29,682 nt of DNA from UMGS1225 sp034086705. Lineage in GTDB: Bacteria > Bacillota > Clostridia > Oscillospirales > CAG-272. Location: assembly GCA_034086705.1 (NCBI GenBank), contig JAXDZV010000062.1:1-29682 (forward strand). The letters are read 5' to 3'. Both the position numbers and the translations under genes were made by a program. Below are positions 23,751-29,682 of the stretch, one piece after another (the first letter of the stretch is position 1; every line of letters begins with the position of its first letter). A model generated the notes under the pieces. The model worked only from the letters and a program-made list of their open reading frames with translations. It had not been told where the DNA came from and ran no database searches.

Positions 23751-25115
23751 ATGGGAAAACCCGTTATTGCAATTGTCGGCAGACCGAATGTTGGAAAAAG
23801 CACTTTGTTTAACAAGCTTGCGGGGCAACGAATTGCAATTGTTGAAGACGTTCCCGGCGTCACACGAGACAGGATTTATTTTGAAGTGGAATGGAACGCA
23901 CGGACGATGGTCTTTGTGGACACCGGCGGCATTGAACCGCGCAGCGAGGAGACAATTCCGCGGCAAATGCGCTTGCAGGCGCAAATTGCAATTGAAAGTG
24001 CGGATGTCATTGTGTTCATGGTGGATGCAAAGGCGGGATTGACAGCAGATGACCGAGAGGTTGGCATGTTTCTCAAGCGAAGTGGAAAGCCGGTGATAGT
24101 GGCCGTCAATAAGATTGACTCCATCGGTGCTCTCCCTATGGAATATTATGAATTTTTTGAGCTGGGTTTTCCAACGGATCCGATTCCACTCTCCTCTTTA
24201 CACGGAACGGGAACCGGAGACCTTTTAGACAAGGTATTAGAGCTGATTCCAAAAGCAGATGAACAAATCGTGGATGGGGACTATATCAAAGTTGCTCTGA
24301 TCGGAAAACCGAATGCCGGCAAAAGTTCTATGGTCAATCGCCTACTCGGCGAGGAGCGTATGATTGTTTCCGATATTCCCGGAACAACGCGTGATGCCAT
24401 TGATACACGCTTTGAAAATGAATATGGAAAATACATTTTGATAGATACGGCCGGTTTGCGCCGGCAAAGCCGCGTGGAGGAACGCGTGGAGAAGTTCAGT
24501 GTGCTGCGTGCCAAGATGGCCGTGGAGCGTGCAGACGTTTGCTTAATCTTGATTGACGCTGCGCAGGGGATTACGGAGCAGGACGAAAAGATTGCCGGGT
24601 TGGCACATGAAGCCGGCAAGGCATCGGTTCTGGTGGTAAACAAATGGGATTTGATCGAAAAAGATAACCAAACCGTGAATGCTTTCACAAAAAAAATATA
24701 TGATGCGCTATCCTATATGATGTATGCGCCGATTCTGTTTGTTTCTGCCAAAACCGGGCAACGGACGGAAAAATTGTTTGAACACATTAATTATGTGTAT
24801 GGGCAGTCAATTTTTCGAGTGTCTACCGGTATGCTTAATGAAGTGCTGTCAGATGCGACGGCACGTGTACAGCCACCCTCTGATAAAGGAAAACGGCTGA
24901 AGATTTACTATATGACACAGCAATCGGTTGCCCCGCCGACCTTTGTTGTATTCTGTAACAATGCAGAGTTATTTCATTTCTCTTACCAAAGGTATCTTGA
25001 AAATCAGCTCCGTGCCGTCTTTGGTTTTCGCGGTGTTCCTATCCGTCTGGTGATACGGCAGCACGGGGATAACGAAACGCAAATTGTAAATCGGAAAGGC
25101 GGAACCGCGCAATGA
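23751..25115 (+). CDS. der: Ribosome-assembly GTPase Der
   Basis: Double-G-domain GTPase (EngA) needed for 50S subunit assembly; 454 residues. The first G domain has GRPNVGKST (10-18), the second G3 motif DTGG (57-60) and NKID (120-123); the second G domain has GKPNAGKSS (185-193), DTAG and NKWD. A C-terminal KH-like domain ends in FGFRGVPIRLVIR. ATG 23751 follows CGGAGGAG by five bases. The stop overlaps the plsY start (ATGA), giving translational coupling. Confidence 0.97.
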   Translation: MGKPVIAIVGRPNVGKSTLFNKLAGQRIAIVEDVPGVTRDRIYFEVEWNARTMVFVDTGGIEPRSEETIPRQMRLQAQIAIESADVIVFMVDAKAGLTADDREVGMFLKRSGKPVIVAVNKIDSIGALPMEYYEFFELGFPTDPIPLSSLHGTGTGDLLDKVLELIPKADEQIVDGDYIKVALIGKPNAGKSSMVNRLLGEERMIVSDIPGTTRDAIDTRFENEYGKYILIDTAGLRRQSRVEERVEKFSVLRAKMAVERADVCLILIDAAQGITEQDEKIAGLAHEAGKASVLVVNKWDLIEKDNQTVNAFTKKIYDALSYMMYAPILFVSAKTGQRTEKLFEHINYVYGQSIFRVSTGMLNEVLSDATARVQPPSDKGKRLKIYYMTQQSVAPPTFVVFCNNAELFHFSYQRYLENQLRAVFGFRGVPIRLVIRQHGDNETQIVNRKGGTAQ

Positions 25116-25810
25116 TGGAATGGCTCAGACAAATACGTTATATGGGGTTGTATGCCGCGTATTCTACCGATGGTACAGATGCCACGTTGTATTTGCTGTG
25201 TATTTTTGCCGGGTGTGTCATCGCGTATTTGCTTGGCAGCATCAACAGCGCTATTTTGCTTGTCAGGCTCAAATATCATGACGATATTCGGGCACATGGG
25301 AGCGGAAATGCCGGCATGACAAATGTGTTGCGGACATATGGTAAGGGAGCAGGTATTGCGACCCTTGGCTTTGATATGCTCAAAGCAGTACTCTCGGTTT
25401 GTATTGCCATGCTGCTTGCCGGGCAAAACGGTGGATATGCTGCAATGGTTTTCTGTATGCTCGGACATATGTTTCCGATTTATTTTCACTTTAAGGGCGG
25501 CAAAGGCGTTGCCGTTGCGGCCGCTTCTATATTGTGCTTGGAGCCACTCGTTTTTTTGATTGTCATCTTGGTATTTGCCGCTGTGGTTGCCATGACAAAA
25601 TATGTATCTTTGGGTTCAATTATGGCTGCATTGCTGTATCCGTTGTTATTAAATCGCATATATTTTTTGCTGCATCAGGCGGATCCGGGGATATTTGTTT
25701 CGGGATTTTCTTTGCTTGCGGCATTGTTGGTTGTTATAATGCATAAAGACAATATCCGCCGTCTTTTGGCAGGAAAAGAATCTAAATTGAATTTGCGTCG
25801 CAAACCGTAA
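25112..25810 (+). CDS. plsY: Glycerol-3-phosphate acyltransferase PlsY
   Basis: Membrane enzyme that transfers acyl groups from acyl-phosphate to glycerol-3-phosphate, the first step of phospholipid synthesis. 232 residues with several transmembrane helices and the PlsY motifs: LLGSINSA (about 40-47), HGSGNAGMTNVLRTYG (about 61-76), and GHMFPIYFHFKGGKGVA (about 117-133). It is slightly longer at the N-terminus (about 30 residues before the first motif helix) than the usual 190-215. Either ATG 25112 or 25115 can start it. Last gene of the DUF512-der-plsY operon; no clear terminator was seen after it. Confidence 0.95.
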   Translation: MMEWLRQIRYMGLYAAYSTDGTDATLYLLCIFAGCVIAYLLGSINSAILLVRLKYHDDIRAHGSGNAGMTNVLRTYGKGAGIATLGFDMLKAVLSVCIAMLLAGQNGGYAAMVFCMLGHMFPIYFHFKGGKGVAVAAASILCLEPLVFLIVILVFAAVVAMTKYVSLGSIMAALLYPLLLNRIYFLLHQADPGIFVSGFSLLAALLVVIMHKDNIRRLLAGKESKLNLRRKP

Positions 25811-25924
25811 ACGTTCGGAAAACGGCGGACCTGTTCAAAATCGACCAGGACGCCTTGCGTGATGTTCTGAGCAGAGAATCGATAGCAGTTTTGGCCGTGA
25901 GGTGTGTGAAATTTGATGGTAGGA
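25811..25924. other. Unassigned gap after plsY
   Basis: 114 bases between the plsY stop and the recognisable recombinase remains. The minus strand stays open through it, but I recognise nothing in the translation and no clear terminator for plsY. Confidence 0.4.
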
Positions 25925-26815
25925 TGCCACCTTGCTTGGGACCTGGAACGCATAATGGATGATAGTTGGCTTCTCTGGCGTTTGGATGTACTTCTTAACC
26001 TTTTGTACATCGCTATCCTGCGTATGAACGTTTGCAGCAATTCCTGCTTCAGTTCGGGCATCTCGATATATGTTTTTGCTCGGCGGATGAATTCTTGCGT
26101 GCACATTTCCTGTGTATCCGGCCGGTTTGGCTTTTTCAGTTTTTTCTCCGTCTGCGTCTGTTTGCATTCGTTTCCCATTGTGTAGAACGCATCGGGGTAT
26201 CGCCGCCGTATGCACTGCAGAAGAAGCATGCGTATTTATCCATATCTCCTTGCTTGCCGAGGCGGTCTTCTTCAGCACAGTGTCTTTGCACGATAGCAAA
26301 GGGCTTGCGGTTCATGATGGATTTCCGGATATTTTGAAAGTTGTGGATATTTGCAGGATTGTTCTTCCGCCTTTTTTCAGTTTGTCATACCTGAAATAGG
26401 TTTTGCAGTTCAACATATCTTCCCCACATATTCCTGATTGGATAGTATCTTGTAAACGGCGTTATGCGGCCAATGATACGGACAGATCAAATTAGGTTTG
26501 CCGCATGATTACCGCTTTCCGAAAGGCATATACGCTTGAGCGATTGTGGATAGTCTGTCGCAGATTTTTGCAATACCGATGCCACATGCATATATCTTGA
26601 AGATCTGTTTTGTAACAAGTGCAGTTTTTGGATCAGGGATATGTTGCTTTGGAGTTTCGGAGACTTTCATATAATTTGTATGAAACCGTTGCCATACCTT
26701 GTTCTTTGGCGTTCTGAACGGTGCAAATCTTGTGGCTGGCATCACGAGTGTAGAAGTGATTGAATACGTTTACAACTTTCATCGGCGAAACCGAAACAAC
26801 ATAAACGAAAAGATT
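25925..26815 (-). pseudogene. Remnant of a large serine recombinase (TnpX/TndX type)
   Basis: No intact frame, but reading the minus strand across frames gives the ordered remains of one protein. HFYTRDASHKI (26757-26725) matches the end of the resolvase domain; DPKTALVTKQIFKIYACGIG (about 26634-26575) is the Recombinase domain; AVYKILSNQEYVGKI (26460-26416) continues it; NRKPFAIVQRH and KQGDMDKYACFFC (about 26310-26217) are the pre-zinc-ribbon region; EMPELKQELLQTFIRRI (about 26066-26015) is the C-terminal DUF4368-like segment. Several frameshifts and stops interrupt it. The N-terminal catalytic serine domain is absent; the sequence upstream (26816-26936) gives way to a hairpin and the exporter gene. 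It reads as the decayed integrase of a former conjugative or mobilisable transposon. Confidence 0.8.
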
Positions 26816-26874
26816 TCTTTTCCCACTTGTATAAGAATCAAAATTTTGTTTTGTCACTCTGGGCATATCCACAT

Positions 26875-26918
26875 ATACATCCCCTCGCTTTTTCAACATG
26901 AAAAGCGAGGGGATGTAT
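26875..26918. terminator. Perfect 18-bp inverted repeat after the ABC gene
   Basis: ATACATCCCCTCGCTTTT (26875-26892) pairs exactly with 26901-26918 around an eight-base loop. It lies 7 bases beyond the ancestral stop (26926-26928) of the exporter and is probably its terminator, although no T-tract follows on the minus strand; TTTT follows on the plus strand. Confidence 0.55.
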
Positions 26919-26936
26919 TTTAAGTTTATTCGGTTC

Positions 26937-29682
26937 TCAGTGCAATAACAGGATCTTTCTTTGCGGCTTTTTTGCGGGGAGAAGACCGCCGACAATCGTG
27001 ATCAAAATACTGATTGCAATTAAAACGGCGGAAGATGTAAGCGGCAGTTGTGCTTCAAGTTCTGCAAGGCCGCTCAGTTTTTCGATAATGGAGTTAATCG
27101 GGATAAGTGCCAGCAATGATACACCGATGCCGAGCAATCCTGCGCAGCAGCCGATAATAAAGGTTTCTGCATTGAACACCTGCGAAATATTACGTTTGGA
27201 TGCACCGAGTGCACGGAGAATCCCAATCTCCTTTGTGCGTTCCATAACCGAAATGTGCGTGATAATTCCGATCATAATGCAGGAAACAATCAGGGAAATC
27301 GCCACAAATGCAACCAGCACATAAGAAATGCCGTTAATGATTGTTGTAATGGAGGAAGTCAGCATTGCCACATAATCGGTATAAGTAATGCGGGTATCTT
27401 CATTTGCGGTTTCGTTGTACCTTTCGATACAATCGGCAATCGCATCCTTATTCTCAAAGCTGTCGGTATAAATGCTGATGGAAGCCGGAGCATCATAGCT
27501 TACCTTGCCAAAAGATTTCATATTGTCTTCGTAGGTCGATCCGGCAATGTATTCATCATATACTTTCAGTAGTATCTCTTGGTCTGGGTTATTTACGAGC
27601 CACCGGTCAAGCGCGGCCGCCATAGTCGTTTCATCCATTGCCATATTGCCCGCAGCCATTCTGTTTTGATTTGCCCCGGTATTACTTGCTTCGGAATTAC
27701 TCGACGCGTAATACATCATCAGCTTGTAGAAAGACGCTTTTTCGGAAATGCCGAGAGAGCTTAAATATTCTTTTGCGTCATTTGCTCTTGCCTCATCATC
27801 GGGAGATTCAAATTTCATACCGGTCAGTACATTGATGTCTCTGTCGGCTTCCTGAGCTTTGATCACGGCGCTTTCATTTGTATAGGCAATCACATAATCT
27901 GTCAGCTTGGAGGTGTATGCTGCAGCGGTGGAAATGCTTGCGTTCGGTGCATCTTTTTTGGGACGGATTACACCGGTAATTTTCAATTCCACTGCGTTTG
28001 CAAGCAAATCTTCTTCGTTCAGCATGATGTCTTCGATATAAGTAAAAGTACCGTTTTCATTTTCGATATAGTGATCGCAAGCGGGAACAAGATAAAAAGT
28101 ATGGCCGCAAATGTTTTCATAGGAAAAACTGATTTCATCCGCTTCCTCACCGTTTTCAATTTTTTTGACAGCCGCTTCGTACTGTTCTTTCGTGATAAGA
28201 CCTAACTGATAAAGTGTGCCCGCCGAGATACCGCTATTTTCGTTCAAAACAAGTATGATTTCGTTGTATTCTGCCGGCCAAGTACCGTAAAGAATATCAT
28301 AACTGTCGGTGATTACCTGACCAACCGTTTTTCCGTCTGATCCTGCCATAAGCTCGGAGAAGTTAGCGGCACCGGTGGAAAAAACGCCGCCGAGGGCAGC
28401 CGATCCTTTGAGCTTATTCAAAATGCCTGCTTGTCCTTTATTGCCGGTCATCGGAGAAGCGGAATTTTCGATCTCGCTGTCGCTGTCTATCAGCTTTCCG
28501 TTCGCATCGTGAGAATACACACTGAAATTCACATCATAGGTGTAGATAATCCCATTTTCACCGAGATATTGCAAAATTTCGCTATCGGGACGATCGAGAT
28601 ACTTTTTAAATTCAGTCAGATTATTTTCCACAATATTGGAGGAAATCTTTTCGCTGGTTTCAATGTCCTTATAATCGGCATATACGCCGGTACGGTTTTC
28701 GTTTTCGGCTTTATTTTCGTCTCGTATCTCGCCCATGATTTCGCCGCGCATACCCATAACACCCGATACATCAATCGTTTCATCGCTGATTGTAATCGGA
28801 TAGGAGGCCATTGTGTCTTTTTGAACATCTGCAATATAAGTGTTCATTCCCGTGGAAAGAGCAAGGATCAGAGCGATGCCGATGATACCGATGGAACCGG
28901 CGAAAGAAGTGAGCAGCGTGCGTCCCTTTTTTGTGCGAAGATTGTTAAAGGAAAGGGACAGTGCCGTAAAGAATGACATAGAGATTTTCTTATGCTTAAT
29001 CCTTTGCACTTCTTTCACTGTTTCGCTGAAAGGATTGGTGTCGTTGACGATTTCCCCGTCCAGCAGTTTCACAATGCGGGTGGAATACTTTTCGGCAAGC
29101 TCCGGATTATGCGTAACCATAATGACCAGCTTATCCTTTGCGATTTCCTTTAACAGCTCCATGATTTGCAGGCTCGTTTCGGAATCAAGTGCGCCGGTAG
29201 GCTCGTCAGCAAGCAATATATCCGGGTTGTTGACAAGAGCACGGGCAATGGCAACACGCTGCATCTGACCGCCCGACATTTGATTGGGTTTTTTATGAAT
29301 GTGATCGCCAAGCCCTACTTTTTTCAGCACGGAAATCGCCCGTTGCTTGCGTTCCTTTTTGGAAACGCCCGCTAATGTCAGCGCCATTTCCACATTGGCA
29401 AGCACGCTTTGATGGGGAATTAAATTATAGCTTTGAAATACAAAACCGATGGAATTATTGCGGTAGAAATCCCAATCCGCATCCTTATATTCTTTTGTTG
29501 AAACGCCGTTAATGACAAGATCCCCGCTGGTGTATCGATCAAGACCGCCGATAATATTGAGCATGGTTGTTTTGCCGGAGCCGCTTTGCCCGAGAATGGA
29601 AACAAACTCGTTCTTGCGGAACGAGATGCTGACGCCCCTTAAAGCGTCCTGCTTCATATCTCCGGTTATATAGGTTTTGACA
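26937..29682 (-). CDS. Fused ABC exporter ATPase-permease (5' end outside window, 3' frameshifted)
   Basis: MacB-like polypeptide with the ATPase first and an FtsX-type permease after it; the frame is open to the right edge (VKTYITGDMKQDALRG upstream of an internal Met at 29657), so the true start is outside. Walker A GQSGSGKT is at 29568-29591, followed by MSGGQMQRVAIARAL and LLADEPTGALD. The permease has one helix after the ATPase (RTLLTSFAGSIGIIGIALIL), a large extracytoplasmic domain of about 480 residues, and three helices near the C-terminus. Such exporters move peptides, antibiotics or lipids; substrate unknown. The expected ending KKAAKKDPVIALRTE is replaced by KKPQRKILLLH because the A tract at 26968-26973 has six rather than seven A; the restored frame would stop at 26926. 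Confidence 0.9.
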   Translation of the reverse strand, partial: VKTYITGDMKQDALRGVSISFRKNEFVSILGQSGSGKTTMLNIIGGLDRYTSGDLVINGVSTKEYKDADWDFYRNNSIGFVFQSYNLIPHQSVLANVEMALTLAGVSKKERKQRAISVLKKVGLGDHIHKKPNQMSGGQMQRVAIARALVNNPDILLADEPTGALDSETSLQIMELLKEIAKDKLVIMVTHNPELAEKYSTRIVKLLDGEIVNDTNPFSETVKEVQRIKHKKISMSFFTALSLSFNNLRTKKGRTLLTSFAGSIGIIGIALILALSTGMNTYIADVQKDTMASYPITISDETIDVSGVMGMRGEIMGEIRDENKAENENRTGVYADYKDIETSEKISSNIVENNLTEFKKYLDRPDSEILQYLGENGIIYTYDVNFSVYSHDANGKLIDSDSEIENSASPMTGNKGQAGILNKLKGSAALGGVFSTGAANFSELMAGSDGKTVGQVITDSYDILYGTWPAEYNEIILVLNENSGISAGTLYQLGLITKEQYEAAVKKIENGEEADEISFSYENICGHTFYLVPACDHYIENENGTFTYIEDIMLNEEDLLANAVELKITGVIRPKKDAPNASISTAAAYTSKLTDYVIAYTNESAVIKAQEADRDINVLTGMKFESPDDEARANDAKEYLSSLGISEKASFYKLMMYYASSNSEASNTGANQNRMAAGNMAMDETTMAAALDRWLVNNPDQEILLKVYDEYIAGSTYEDNMKSFGKVSYDAPASISIYTDSFENKDAIADCIERYNETANEDTRITYTDYVAMLTSSITTIINGISYVLVAFVAISLIVSCIMIGIITHISVMERTKEIGILRALGASKRNISQVFNAETFIIGCCAGLLGIGVSLLALIPINSIIEKLSGLAELEAQLPLTSSAVLIAISILITIVGGLLPAKKPQRKILLLH

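Noticed and set aside
25913..26399. Plus-strand frames of 90-101 codons in the region after plsY
   Set aside because: They oppose the recombinase remnant, and only the minus-strand readings show ordered homology to a known protein.
1..29682. CRISPR arrays, toxin-antitoxin pairs or phage-defence genes
   Set aside because: No regularly spaced direct repeats and no products of those families were recognised on either strand.

Overview
The window looks like a chromosomal segment of a low-to-medium GC Firmicute of the class Clostridia, probably an Oscillospiraceae/Ruminococcaceae-type anaerobe. This is inferred from gene content and order: DUF177(YceD)-rpmF, DUF512 radical SAM-der-plsY, a GTP-type PEP carboxykinase, a ferredoxin beside a B12/radical SAM protein, purine-rich Shine-Dalgarno sequences and consensus sigma-A promoters. 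Most of it is ordinary housekeeping DNA. The accessory-looking parts are the beta-galactosidase locus (about 16.0-21.2 kb) and the right end (25.8-29.7 kb).

Layout. 1-1184 (-): glyA, running off the left edge. 1376-3739 (+): dapB-dapF (lysine/meso-diaminopimelate synthesis) then an acyl-ACP thioesterase, closed by a strong bidirectional hairpin. 3905-5044 (-): an EamA permease and a small four-cysteine protein. 5245-7023 (-): GTP-dependent PEP carboxykinase with its own promoter and terminator. 7222-8097 (-): rsmA/ksgA. 8219-8294 (+): tRNA-Thr(CGU). 8597-11252 (+): secG and rnr. 11372-13107 (+): a B12-binding/radical SAM protein and a 57-residue 2[4Fe-4S] ferredoxin. 13393-15435 (-): an XRE-TPR regulator and a DUF1015 protein. 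15536-15877 (-): rplS. 16038-17078 (-): a ROK-family repressor with degenerate sugar/zinc motifs. 17327-21172 (-): a thuA-like gene followed by lacZ, with a terminator-like hairpin between them. 21496-22246 (+): DUF177-rpmF, overlapping by 44 nt. 22400-25810 (+): DUF512, der, plsY.

The right end is different. About 25.9-26.8 kb (-) holds the frameshifted remains of a large serine recombinase of the TnpX/TndX kind that has lost its catalytic N-terminus. Next to it is the 3' part of a fused ATPase-permease ABC exporter (26937-29682, running off the right edge). Its normal C-terminus is lost through an apparent one-base deletion in a six-A tract. This is best read as the scar of a former mobile element beside an exporter gene.

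Twelve sigma-A-type promoters and ten hairpins/terminators could be placed by eye, so most transcription units are delimited. I did not find CRISPR arrays, rRNA genes, complete insertion sequences or an obvious defence system. The observations most worth checking are the recombinase remnant, the exporter frameshift, the hairpin between thuA and lacZ, the radical SAM/ferredoxin pair, and the operator-like palindromes and shared promoter element around pckA.
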